The notes under the pieces were generated by a model, which saw nothing but the letters and a program-made list of their open reading frames with translations, made no database searches and had not been told where the DNA came from. Both the position numbers and the translations under genes were made by a program. Positions 36,326 to 48,989 of a stretch of DNA of 64,000 nt are shown piece by piece. Origin of the DNA: Amylostereum areolatum (lineage: Eukaryota > Basidiomycota > Agaricomycetes > Russulales > Stereaceae); NCBI GenBank assembly GCA_012932865.1, contig SAXG01000034.1, forward strand, positions 248,001 through 312,000, written 5' to 3'. The first letter of the stretch is position 1. The number at the start of each line of letters is the position of its first letter.

Positions 36326-39228
36326 ATGCCATTCTCATCGCCTGAAGACGCGGTGGCATCCATATGCAAGTCCATACCGCGCACGCCGTACCAGAAGGAC
36401 GCCATCGACAAGCTCGTGGAGCGAGCTCTGGCGGACACGCCGTCGACGCATACCGCGGACGTCCGGAAGGGCAAATGGGAGTACGCGCTCAAGAGCGAGA
36501 TCTTCGACCTGGCCGTGAGTCTCCGTCCGCCCCCCCCTCCCTCTGCTCGCCTTCGTGCGCCTGTGCTCGTCGCCGTGGCCCGTGGATTGGCTCTGCGCGC
36601 GTGTGAAGCTCGAATGACGCTGACGGCCGCTGCGATTCTGCCCTCGGGGCGCCCATAGTTGCACGAAGGCCCCGCCCTCAAGGACCCGAACACGACGTAC
36701 TACGACGACATGAAGGGCCGTCTCGACCTCGCGCTCTCCTTCACGGAGCACGGTGCGTCCCCGGTCTTCGCCGCCTCGCGCCCCTCCCCTCCCTGACCCC
36801 CCCTCCCTCCCTCCCTCCCTCCCTCCCGTCCACAGACGCGTGCGACGCCGCCTTTTCCTTCGGCATCCTCCAGGACCTGCTCGAAACCCAAACGATCGCC
36901 TCGTGCTCGCACATCTTCTCCTGGATCGAGGCCCGGGCCACGCGCCTGACCGCGGGCATGGTGCCCCAGAAGGGCAAGGCGCTCGTCCTCCTCCGCACGC
37001 TCAACGACCTCCTCCGCCGCCTGTCCAAGATGGGCTCCAACACCATCTTCTGCGGGCGCATCCTGACCTTCCTCAGCGGCGTCTTCCCCCTCGGCGAGCG
37101 CAGCGGCGTCAACCTGCGGGGCGAGTACGGCCCGACGTGGGAGCCCGTGCGAGTGGGCAAGGGCGGCGGCGACGCGGGGGAGGCGGGCGAGGATCCGCAG
37201 AAGATGCAGGTGGACGAAGCGCCGCGTCCGGTGGAGGAAAAGGCGGAGGAACCCAAGGCGCCGGACGAAGATACGGAGATGGGCAACGCGGCGGAAGGGA
37301 AGGATGACAAGGCCGAAAAGGGCGAGGACAAAGCGGTAGACCAACCGCCGCCGTCGCAGGCAGAAAAGAAAGAAGGTATGGACGGCATCCATCTTCGCTC
37401 TCATCGGCTGGCAGTGACCCGGGGTTCAGATTTCTTCGCCACGTTCTGGTCCCTCCAGCTTCCGTTCTCCCGACCGCCGCTGTTTGCGAGCCCGAAGACC
37501 TTCGGGGACTTCCAGTCGGCGGTCAACCGCGTCCTGCCCGTCATCAAAGAGGCCACCATCAAGGAGCGCGCGATGACGGGGAGCCGCTCGCTGATGGCGA
37601 GTGCCAGTCCCCTGAAGCGCAAACGCGGCGCGGAACCGGACGAAGACGTGAGGGGCAAGGACTACTTTTTCGCCAAGTTCCTCACCAGCCCGGACCTCCT
37701 CGAGCTCGAGGTGCGCGTCCGAAACGCCTTTTCCTTTGCCTTCGCGCCGGCCTGACCCTCCCCCAGATCGCGGACACGCACTTCCGCCGTCAGTTCCTCT
37801 TCCAGCTGCTCATCCTCCTCCAGCACCTCCAAACGTTCACGCCCCCCGCGAAGGCGGCCTGGGCCTCGCCCCGGAACCGCTCGCTCCAGATGGAGTTCAC
37901 GCTCGAGGGCGAGGACGCGCACTGGGCGGCGGAGGCCGCGGCCAGAGCGCAGGAGGAGCTGCGGCAGACCGCGCCCGGCGGGCGCGTGTTCTCGGACACG
38001 ATCTCGGCCATCCTCGAGCGGGAGAAGCACTGGGTGCACTGGAAGAACGAGATGTGTCCCGCGTTCGACCGGGAGCCCTGGGCGGACGCGGGACGCACCA
38101 TGGAGGACGCCACGCGCGACGTCCGGAAGCGCATGCGCGAGGCCCCGGCGGATTGGCCGCACACGCTGGGCTCCGCCCCTCTCACGGAGATATGGGACAT
38201 GGGCTACCGGAGCCTGCAAGACCTGGAGAACCCCTTCGCGTGCGTCCACCCCTCGTCCCACCGTCCTTCCACCCTTGCGCGCTCACGCTGACCGACCCTC
38301 CGTCCGTCCCAGCCCCGGAGAAGTGAAGGACTACGTGAGGAAGATCAAGATGGAGGACGCCCGGATCGACATGCGCAAGAAAATCCTCGCAAGGCAGGCG
38401 CGCGCGCGCGCGAAGCCCGCGCCGCCGCCCGCGCGCGCGGAACCTTCTTCGGAGGTGACAGCAGCGACAACGGCGACCGCGGCCGCTCCTCCCGCCCCTC
38501 CCCCCTCGTCACAGCCCAACCCCGGATCCCAGCCCGTGGTCGTGGCGGGCATGGGAAGCCCTCTGATGCACCCGTCCCTGCCCGCAAAGCCAGGCGTGTC
38601 TGCGAAGTCGGTGGCGGCCGGGGCGGAGGGGACGCTTTCGCTCGGGCCTGCACCTACGCCTGCACCAGCACTGACGCCTACGCCGGTACCCGCACCGGTG
38701 CCCGTGCCCGCGCCAGGACCTGCCCCCGCACTGTTGCGCGCTCCTACGCCCCCCCCTGCGCCCATCCCATCACCCGCTCCACCAGTACCTCAAGCCCCCC
38801 AGGACGATCAGATCGCGAAGCACGAAGAAGTACGTCCCCTCTCCCCCCCCCTCCCCCCCGTATCGACGACCGCGCGCGGACGCGGACGCGGACGACGTCG
38901 CGCTGACCTTGACCTTCTCGCCGCTTCCCAGAACAAGCAGCGGTGGGCGTGGCTGGCCCTGCGGACCGCGCGGGAGCAGCATCTGGCGCTGTTTGGACGG
39001 ATCGAGGCCGGGGACGTGCTGCTGCTCGCGCAGGAGATCGAGAAGGAGAGGGAGAGGGCGAAGGAGAGCCCGGCGCCGGCCTCGGTCCCGCCGCCGAGCG
39101 CGGAGGAGCGGGCGAGCGTCGCCGCGGTGCAGGTGCAGGCTGGGGCGGACGGGCCGGGGAAGGAGCACAAGGACGAGGAGGGCGATGTGAAGATGGAAGA
39201 GCGCACGGCGTCGGTTGGGGATTCGTAG
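36326..39228 (+). CDS. HPR1: THO complex subunit 1 (Hpr1/THOC1)
   Basis: Nuclear protein of the THO/TREX complex, which packages nascent mRNA for export and prevents R-loops. The start MPFSSPEDAVASICKSIPRT is at 36326. Conserved blocks are FSFGILQDLLETQTIASC, LTFLSGVFPLGERSGVNLRG (typical THOC1 block), FFATFWSLQLPFSRPP (made by splicing at about 37376-37428), FGDFQSAVNRVLPVIKEA, the acidic/basic KRKRGAEPDEDVRGKDYFF, then FRRQFLFQLLILLQHLQTF, EREKHWVHWKNEMCPAFDRE and EIWDMGYRSLQDLENPF. The C-terminal third is low complexity: a long Ala/Pro region (about 38400-38800) followed by a charged end (EIEKERERAKE, KEHKDEEGDVKMEERTA). An acidic insert (about 37160-37370) interrupts the conserved region. 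About eight introns. Confidence 0.88.
36801..36827 (+). repeat. (CCCT)n microsatellite in a THOC1 intron
   Basis: Tandem CCCT units forming the pyrimidine tract before the 3' splice site (CACAG at about 36832-36836) of a THOC1 intron. Length variation here could affect splicing. Confidence 0.8.
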
Positions 39229-39725
39229 ACGTTCGATTCGTGTATTCTCTCCACTGTCGACCGCGGCTTGTATCTTGCCCTACCTAACCTACCTCTGTCA
39301 CTAAGTTGGCATACGCGCCTCTCTTTCTCGACCGTTGACCTGCCGCACAGCCCCCTTTCGCGGGGACTGCAGACTGAGCACACAGAGCGCGAGCCACCTG
39401 AGTCCTGGCGCGGGCCGAGAACTAGAGATTGGTGTGGGAGGAATGCGCGTGAGCGGGACGAAGAGCCGGGGAGCGGAGCGGACTCGGAGGGCGAGTCTCT
39501 CGTCGACTGGCCGATTCGAACCGCCTGGGTAGGACACGGAACCCGACCGTCCCTTCCTTTCCTTTCCCTTCCATGAGCGTATAAAAGCACGGCCGAGTGA
39601 GACAACGACCCCTTCGCCTTTCGCCCACACTCCGGAAAGTAAACCTCCTCCTATCCGACTCGTATAAAGCCTCGCTCGCGTCTCGCCCCCCTTAAATAAT
39701 TTCTCATCCCTTTCCTTCCGCCTCC
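39229..39725 (+). other. Intergenic, GAL10 promoter
   Basis: About 500 bases between the THOC1 stop and the GAL10 start. It contains two TATA-like elements (39580-39586 and 39663-39669). A sequence GATTCGAACC near 39513 looks like the complement of a tRNA T-loop, but no cloverleaf can be formed around it. Confidence 0.6.
39580..39586 (+). promoter_or_regulatory. TATA box candidate for GAL10
   Basis: TATAAAA, 140 bases before the GAL10 start codon. A second weaker element, TATAAAG, lies at 39663-39669. The distances are usual for a fungal gene with a 5' leader. Confidence 0.5.
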
Positions 39726-41442
<1,717 letters not shown>

Positions 41443-41776
41443 GGGAGGGAATGCGTGCTACCGATCGACAGCCCCCTTGCGTGCGTTGGGCCTGGAAGTA
41501 ATCGAACATAGACGAAGAAGTCGTGTGCTGCTACAGTTTGTATATCCCCCCCAAGATCTGTCTATGAATTTGAATAATGGACGGTGTGTTTAACTTTCTG
41601 TCGCTTGCGCTCGTGAGCAGGTCCTCAGTCGTGGGACTTACTTCTCCTGCTGGGACGGTTTACGGTTTGGCTAGGGTTTGGCTTCGTTTGGGTGCTCACC
41701 TGTGCTCACGGGGTCGATCGTGACGCCGTTAGCCTGTCTGCTTTGTTCGATTGTCGACCTCGCGACCGGCCGTCGC

Positions 41777-41841
41777 GGGCGTGTCCTGTACACACTGTAC
41801 GGGCGTGTCCTGTGCACACTGTACGGGCGTTGCACACTGTA
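41777..41841 (+). repeat. 24-bp tandem repeat, 2.7 copies
   Basis: Two 24-base units (41777-41800 and 41801-41824) differing at one position (TGTACACAC versus TGTGCACAC), followed by a truncated third copy (41825-41841) lacking 7 bases. Each unit contains the near-palindrome TGTACACA/CACTGTAC. Confidence 0.9.
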
Positions 41842-42115
41842 TGTCACTTCCTCATTTCTCTTGCCTGGCATTGACGTTCTGTTCTTAGGAAGTTCTTGGA
41901 CCAGGTATTCATGGCGGTCGCCGTGGTGAACGGTGGCCTGCGATGACAGAAGGGGTCCAACGAACGTCCCAACGTTCCCATCGCGAAGCGAAGCCCAAAA
42001 CGAAGCGTGATTGGGCCAGATGATCCCTTCACAGGAGGTTCAACGCCCTGCCATGGGACGTCCCAGCGCTCACGGGGCATGCTCTGCGTATTATATGAAC
42101 CCGCGTTCGGGGCAG

Positions 42116-42122
42116 TATAAAT
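42116..42122 (+). promoter_or_regulatory. TATA box candidate for the MFS gene
   Basis: TATAAAT, 80 bases before the ATG at 42196, followed by a pyrimidine-rich leader. Confidence 0.55.
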
Positions 42123-42195
42123 TGCGGCCGTAAAATACCGCAGCCCTTCCTCTGGCTGCAGCTCGCCACCCACCCACCCCCACCTTTTTCTTACC

Positions 42196-44621
42196 ATGCC
42201 CTTTGGAATTCTTGGTACGTTCTCGGCTTTTGAGGTGGCGAGATGATGCTCATGCTGTGGCGTGCAGAGGACAAGCATCTGGAGCACGTCCCCGGGACGA
42301 CGCTGCTCTCCGACCTCGGTATCGTGCATGACCATCGCGTGGCCATCGACGCGGCGACGCCGCTCAAGCGAGGCCAAGGCCGCGATTCTCACATCATCCT
42401 GAACCCGCAGCCCTCGGACGATCCCGCAGACCCGTTCGTCCAGTCTTCCTCTCTACAACGTATGGTGCTCTGAGCGTCTTGTCAACAGATTGAATTGGCC
42501 ACGGTGGAAGAAGGAGGCGTGTTTTTGGACTTTGTGAGGACGAACATCTCTTTACTCGAGCAACGCTAATGCTGCACGTATAGGGCTTTCGCGGCGAGCT
42601 TGGACGGGGCGCTGTCGCCCATGACGGGGCCGGGATACGTCCTGCTGTCAAAGAAGTTCGATACCACGGTCGACGACATCGCGTCGAGCTTTGGCGCGGT
42701 CCTGATCGGGCTCGGATGCTTCATGTGCGTCAGCTTTCCTTCGTTGCGAAGCGTCGACTGAGACGAGGTCGGTCCCCGGTGCAGGTTCCTACAGGGGTCG
42801 TTCGCGGTCAAGTTTGGCCATCGCATCGTGTATCTGTGCTCGCTCTTGTTGGTGCGTTCAGGTCCTGACAACGGCATTCCGCGGTTTTCTGACGGACGCG
42901 TGCCGTACAGATGTTCGTCTCGTGCATGTGGTGCGCCGCGAGCCCGAACTTGGCGTCCATCCGCGCTTCGAGGGTGTTCCAAGGGTTCGGGATGTCCGCC
43001 CTGCAGAGCCTGGTGGCCTCGACGATCGAGCAGGTCTTCTTGTACGGCTCTCCTCCCCTGTGCTCGGGTTTTTCTCGCCGTGCTGACGCCCCTGCAGCAT
43101 TCACGAACGCGGCACGCGTTCGGTCATATGGAGCTTTGCGATCATGGCCGGCATCACCCTGTGCGCTCTTCGTTCTTCGATCCTGAGAGGTGCGGGGGGG
43201 GCTGACGAGCGTTCGCAGCGGGCCGTTCATCTATGGGTATATCGTACAGAACCTGGCGTGGCAGATGGGCTTCTGGTTCGCGAGCATCCCGCTGGGCATC
43301 GACCTGGCCCTGGTCTTTTTCTTCGTACCAGAGGTAAGCACGCGTCCGTCCACCCTCGTGGGGAATAGAGCTCAATGCGGATCCCTTGGCAGACGACGTA
43401 CCACCGCAACACCGCCCAGCTTCCGCCGCTTTCAGACAAGGACAAAGAGAGCCTCGAGAAGGAGAAACCGTCGGTCGAAGAACTGTCCACGTCGAGCAGG
43501 GGTGCCCCCTTGCCCTCGCCCTTCCTACCTGTCGCAGCTGAAGATCTGGCATGGCACGTTCACGGACACGCCGCTGTGGAGGCTGGCGGCGCGGCCTGTC
43601 CGTTTCATGGTCCTCCCCTGTGGTACGACAACGCCCACCCGCCCGTCCCGGTCCCGAGCTGACAGACATTATTATCGCGCTTGCCCTAGGACCATATTCC
43701 TCTTTCTCACCTACGGCCTCCAAACGGCCTGGCTCAGCCTCCTCTCCATCTGCTCCTCCATCATATTCACGCTCGAGTACGACTTCGATGCTTCCCAAAT
43801 CGTGCGTACCGTCCGGTTGCCCGTGGCGCGTCCGCGGATGACCCGTCGAATTAACGCCGCGCTCTCTCTGACGAACAGGGTCTCACGAACCTGGGAGGAC
43901 TGGTCGGCATCATCCTCGCCACGGGCATTACCACGTTCCTGGCGGACCGGGGCGCGGTCTGGCTTGCGAAGCGCAACAGAGGCGTGTATGAGCCCGAGTT
44001 CCGGCTCTGGTTCATGTTCTCGATGTGGTTTGGGGTCTTCGGATACGCGGGATGGGCTGGTGAGCGACCCTTGTCCCGATGCACCGCCACCTTGAGGTTG
44101 ACGGGCGTGTAACGTGGATAGTCGGCACAGAGCACAACATGCCCTGGATCGGCGCTGTCTGCTGCATTGCGTACGTCTCTATCCTCCCCTCCTTCCCTTC
44201 CCTTTCTCAAAAGCTCGCTCACTCATCGAAATGTTTCCCAACCCCTAGCATGGTCAACTTCAGCATGGTCGTCTCCGGCGCGTCCGCCGTGACATACCTC
44301 CTGGACACGCACGGGCCCAACGCGCTGCACTGCCTCGCCGTCAGCAACTTCTTCAAGAACATGGTCCTCTACGGCTTCACCTTCTTCGCGAACGGGATGG
44401 TCGAGTCCCGCGGCGTCAGGACCTCCCTGCTCATGATGGCCGCGTGCCAGGCGGTCTGCTGGTGCGCGAGCGTGCCGATGTATATCTGGGGGAAGAGGGC
44501 ACGGTCCTGGGTGAGCGGCTTGTTTTCTTTTCCTCCCTTTCCTTCCTGTCCTCTGACCGGGGGGGTTCGGCACGCCTAGATATCGCGCAACCCGCAGATC
44601 TTCACAGTGCCGGACACGTAA
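42196..44621 (+). CDS. MFS transporter
   Basis: Major facilitator superfamily membrane transporter with about 12 helices, of the DHA1-like group that is abundant in basidiomycetes. Start MPFGIL; exon 1 ends at a donor after 42213. Recognisable parts: DSHIILNPQPSDDPADP; SMTGPGYV-like ALSPMTGPGYVLLSKKF; IGLGCFMFLQGSFAVKFGHR (the loop 2-3 motif GxxxxxFGHR); SRVFQGFGMSALQSLVASTI; AGITLGPFIYGYIVQNLAWQ; GFWFASIPLGIDLALVFFFV; GLQTAWLSLLSICSSIIFTL; GLVGIILATGITTFLADRGA; and NPQIFTVPDT at the end (stop 44619-44621). About nine short introns. In the cytosolic loop (43500-43625) the family-like sequence (SYLSQLKIWHGTFTDTPLWR) lies in a different frame from the sequences on either side, so two compensating one-base shifts are implied. 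Substrate unknown. Confidence 0.87.
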
Positions 44622-46508
44622 GGACGGGTGGGTGGTCGCGCAGGGAGAGCGCTGGGTGGGGTAGGTGTTCCCGACCCGCCGTAGGAACTGGTTGTATGAT
44701 CCATAACGTCGAGAGATATCATTGTATTTAATCCTAGTCTGCTGTCCCCAACCATATCATGCAAGCAACATATCCTGTCTCAACCCACCCCTCCCAACCG
44801 GACACACGAGTCCTACCAGTCAACTCCTTTTGGCCGCCTTGCCGTGGCATGTCTCCTTGTGCCGCCCCTCTTTCCAGTCCCTAGGCCCCCACGCCACGCC
44901 CAACGACCAAGTCAGCTCTTAGGAAGAACTCCGAAAAGACGAAGGGACGCGCGCTCACCTCGCCTGACACGCCCGATTGCAGTACCACGCCTTGTTGCAC
45001 GCCGCGCACGCGAGCACGCGAGCATCGCATGCAGCGGGCGCCGCGTCGCATAGTCTCGGTGGTTCCGAGATAGGCAGACTCCGAGCGTCCCGGTGTTCTT
45101 CGACCCGAAGCTCACGTTCCTCATTTCTAAATTATGCTCAGTGGAGAAAAGGACCTATGACCACGACATCGACGTGAACAATAGGTACAAACGCGAAAAG
45201 GCAACAGACCTTGGGCAGTGTTTGAATTTTCGGATTGTTCCGTCAGTCGTCGATCCGCCGGTCATCCGTCCTCAGAAATTACACTAACTTCAATTCCTCG
45301 GGTTCGACTCTCAAAGTCTCCCAGCCACACCATGATGAAAGTTGAAGGCTTTGATGTGATACATGACCAGAGATTACCCTTAAGACCGGAATATTTTGAA
45401 TGGCCTGTCAAATATTCATTTGATGCACACACTGTGGGATAATCTACTAGCACTGTAACTTCAAAACCCTCTCACGACTCGTCGTATTTTTGAAGCATCA
45501 CGGTGCGCCGGTGGATGTACGATCATAAGATCCTGGCCCCGATGAACGCAAACGCGTACTTGGGATGTCACGTGCATCGGTGGCGCCGACGCTGCTGAGT
45601 GTCGAAAGTACACGCGAGCTCGTGCCGTTGATTTCGAGGAAGAGACCGAAGAGGAAGGGAAATAGATTGGTTGCGCTGTTCCGCACGAAAGCCATCGCAC
45701 TGATCACAAGTGCAAGTGTCTGGGCCGGCAAACATTAGAAAATGACTGAACATAGCGACAGAGAGCATGCACAAATATACCAGGGTTCCATGTAAAACCC
45801 TTGCTCTTCCACTCTGCGCCGGTTTCACCCATGAACTCGGCCGTCTCACCTCCGTCTTCACCCTCGCCCTCGTCCTCGTCCCCGTTTCCTGCTCCCCACT
45901 CTGTCAGGTTCGTCTTCGTTTTCTGCGCCGTAGGCCTTGCTGCCAGACCCCGGCGGCGCATCCTTTCGAACGCAACACTCCCGTCGCCATTTTCGGTACT
46001 TGTTCGGGGCCATCATGAACAGCATGAGCAGGCTGCATAGGAACGAAGCCATAAGCTCGTACTTGGCCGCGATTGATAGTGAGCTTCTTGTCGTCCATTG
46101 ACGGGATGTTCACGACGCGACGCGAGCCGCTGCTGAACGACGTGTCGTAGATTGTGACGGTACGTGCCCTCGATGTAACGCAGCGTGACTCTATTCACCC
46201 AACTTTGCAGGCAGACTTGTCGGGCCGTGACCAGATGTGACCATGGTGGTTTGAGCAATCCAATGATCATTGGGCCACCAAAAAAGGGGGGGTAAATCTC
46301 AGACAGTAGCGACACAACGCCGGCTGGTTAGGAGCCTGGCAGGAGGTGTCTTACGGCGTTTCGTGATACTATCCTTATGAGGAAGGTGCGGAGTATGAGA
46401 TTGCCTCTCACTCAGGCTGCACCCACAAGCCCTTTTCACGCTTTCCGCAATAAAAGGTGTGTGGCCCCCCAATCCAGACTTTCTCAGCTATTTTCCCCTA
46501 TCTTTAGC
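44622..46508. other. Accessory intergenic region with possible membrane-protein remnant
   Basis: No complete gene. The minus strand at about 46315-45460 has separate frames with membrane-like sequence (LMASFLCSLLMLFMMAPNKY; ALVISAMAFVRNSATNLFPF) and TIYDTSFSSGSRRVVNIPSM, in different frames. They may be exons or decayed pieces of a small membrane-protein gene. I could not connect them into one model or name a family. 44700-45460 shows nothing recognisable. Confidence 0.35.
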
Positions 46509-47399
46509 ATGCCTCTATTCCATTGCGACGTTCACGGCTGCACCAATGCTGCACAACGCGGGGCTGGCTATTGCCTCTTCTGCAACTGTCACTTCTGCGA
46601 TGTGCATGTTGACGACGATCTTTGCGTTCGCGGCCTTGCTATCAAAGTGAGCTAACTTCGCGCGATATCTCATTCAGAGGCTTCAATGACGTTATCTTGG
46701 ACACTAGGACATTGCGGCGCTCTATCCACAGGTGCGGCGAGACGTGCTGTCGCGACTGGCAGCCCGGCTTGACGTGACTGCCCTTCGGAAGAAGGCGACC
46801 GACTTACGCGGCGGGATCCCGTGTACGGTTTCGGCCCTGGAAAGAGGGAAACTGATGGTGGGCACCGTCAATTGGCACGTCCCCGTCACCTTTGCGGACG
46901 GTGTGGTCTGGCTTTGCCGCATCCCGGTCGCGAATGCGCGAACACCTCCCCAGGCTGCCCAAGATCAAAGCCTCCTCGCCGAATTTGGGACATATCGGTT
47001 TCTGGCCTCCATCGGCATTCCCGTCCCCGCCGTTTTCAACGTCTCCATTCCGACGCCTTCCAACCCCGGCGTTGGCGTGAGCTGTCTCTTCATGGAGAAG
47101 ATTGCGGGAAAGCCTCTTGACTGGTATACCGCCAGTCCAGAGGGGAAAGTGCGCGTTCTCGAGCAGCTTGCCGACATATATGCGAAAATCAAGTCCCATC
47201 CGCTCCCCTCCATCGGCTCCTTTTACGCCTCCAGTGACCTTACGACAATATCCATTGGGCCCATCGCTGACCCAGTACTCAGCGACGTATCCGAAGACGG
47301 GACGCTCTCCTCCTTCGGGCCCTTTATATCGGGTTGACTACGCGAAAAGCATCCTCCAGCAGAGGCTCGACCATATTGTCGCCCGCGAGAGCTGGTTTA

Positions 47400-47592
47400 T
47401 TGCTTTTTGCAAAGATCTTGGCGCGGCCCGTTTTTTCTCGCGCGCGCGCGCGCGCGAGCGAGAGCTCAAGTATATATACGAGTATTTTTATATCTCGGGA
47501 TCTAAGCAACGGGGACACAATGGGACAATTGGGGTGTGTTCAGGTCGTAAATACGAAGAGAATGGTGTAGATATATCACGGAAATACATGCA
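47400..47592 (+). repeat. Left terminal inverted repeat of the 1.59-kb element
   Basis: Pairs with the reverse complement of 48907-48989 plus 48354-48472. The outer 83 bp match with one visible difference (CCCGTT versus CCCGGT). The inner ~110 bp have about ten differences. It contains a (CG)n tract at about 47438-47456 and TATATATA. Confidence 0.92.
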
Positions 47593-48353
47593 GGACAAGT
47601 ACCAGAAATCACTCTCACTTTCTAGCCCCTTCCAACACTCTCATGAACTCCAATGACCCGAGGCAACTGATGGACTGGAGATATATCTTCTGGGAAGTAA
47701 AGACGACGGATGAGGACAAGCATTGTAGGTGAAACTTGAAGGGGAACATTGGGGGACGCGGCACCACGAGGGTGTAGGTTTCTCATGTAGTATGTCGAGG
47801 TAGAGTAATGATAAGACCTAGAAAAAACAGCTTGGATGAGATGGAAGCGAATTCAATTACGAAACGAAGTGATTTGAGACGAAGTTGAGAGGGAGGATGT
47901 GTGGAATGGAAAGAGTATGACATGCTCACCAAATGCCAGTGGATTGGATCCCTCAATCTCGTCCGTTGCTACCAGCCCATCACATATGTACTCTACTCAA
48001 CTTGTGTGTGGCGGGTACTATTCCTTGGTCTGGGATGATAGAGTGGGTAAACGGAGACGCCAGAGGTTTTGCGGCGGGGGCAGGGGGTGGTGGGAGTACG
48101 GAAGGTTCAATTGGCATCAGCCAAGTTCACGCGCTCACACAATTCACGCAGCGACACCCCGTTCCCGAGTCTGTTGTCTCGCTACACCCATCCGCGGTGT
48201 CCATACTCACAATGCATACTAGCAGCACACTCCAAACCTCTCCAAACGATAATATCTGGCTCCAATATTCAATCTAGGTCGTTAGAGGCCCACCAGAGGC
48301 GGGGACAAAGTTGAAGAGCAACTAAAAGGCCAAATGATTTTTACAGCCCATTC

Positions 48354-48989
48354 TTGCATGGATTTCCATGATATCTTTACACCATTCTCTTTGTATTTAC
48401 GACCTGAACACGCCCCGATTGTCCCCTTGCGTCCCCGCTGCTTAGATCCCGAGATATAAAAATACTCGTATACAGTGTTGTCATTGACGCTTGACGGCCG
48501 TCAATAGCGTCAACGGTCAAGTCAATCAACTGTTGTTAGAGGGGGTTTGTCAACCGGTTGACGACGTCAAGTACCACGTGACTTTCCCACCATGTCTCTC
48601 AAGTGCCGTCGTCCACGTCCAGCTCAGCATCTATACACCATCCTAAATTAGTTTTATTTGACTCTGGTATCAACCAGATACCGCAATTTTGTGCATGCGG
48701 TCTCGATGGTGCTAGGAGCAAACAAATGTTTGCCTCATGCTCTTCGCGGTATCGCACAAATTTGGCTTATGTAAAATGTATACCTAGTATGGCAATATCC
48801 GGTTCCCACCCCTCGCCTTTGACCGCGTCAAGTCAACCGTTGATGACGTCAGCCGTTGACTTGACGGCTTGATTGACCCGCCTGGACCCCGTCAATGACA
48901 ACACTGCTCGTATATATACTTGAGCTCTCGCTCGCGCGCGCGCGCGCGCGAGAAAAACCGGGCCGCGCCAAGATCTTTGCAAAAAGCAA
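48354..48989 (-). repeat. Right terminal inverted repeat, split by nested insertion
   Basis: Mirror of 47400-47592, interrupted at 48473-48914 by the nested hAT-like element and its duplicated target site. The (CG)n tract lies at about 48931-48951. Confidence 0.92.
48473..48906. mobile_element. Nested hAT-like MITE (434 bp)
   Basis: The ends are perfect 17-bp inverted repeats, CAGTGTTGTCATTGACG. It is flanked by the 8-bp direct repeat CTCGTATA (48465-48472 and 48907-48914). The opposite inverted repeat of the host element shows the uninterrupted site with a single CTCGTATA, proving insertion. An 8-bp duplication and CAGTG ends are typical of the hAT superfamily. The first and last ~100 bp are rich in TTGACG/CGTCAA motifs in both orientations, the usual look of subterminal transposase-binding repeats. 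No coding capacity. Confidence 0.92.

Larger units (their letters stand above)
41443..42195. other. Intergenic with tandem repeat and MFS promoter
   Basis: Between GAL10 and the MFS gene. It holds a short tandem repeat (41777-41841) and a TATA box (42116-42122). No gene seen. Confidence 0.6.
47400..48989. mobile_element. Non-autonomous TA-target DNA transposon with ~190-bp terminal inverted repeats
   Basis: 1,590-bp insertion flanked by TA on both sides (47398-47399 and 48990-48991). The ends are inverted repeats starting TTGCTTTTTGCAAAGATC. Counting the right end without its nested insertion, the inverted repeats are about 190 bp long and roughly 90% identical. No transposase-like ORF is visible inside (longest about 114 codons, no motifs). 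Removing the element with one TA restores the reading frame and gives a stretch equal in length to the intact relative. A TA duplication suggests the Tc1/mariner/pogo group; the lack of a transposase means the exact family is inference. It contains the nested element at 48473-48906, so its original length was about 1,148 bp. Confidence 0.9.

Noticed and set aside
39505..39530. Possible tRNA T-loop (GATTCGAACC / GGTTCGAATC)
   Set aside because: Neither strand offers a 5-bp T-stem, acceptor stem or anticodon arm at the right spacing. The same applies to the similar string near 58850 and GGTTCGACTC near 45300.
47933..48277. 114-codon frame inside the 1.59-kb element as a transposase
   Set aside because: No DDE/DDD motif, helix-turn-helix or resemblance to known transposases. 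Gly-rich, chance-like composition.
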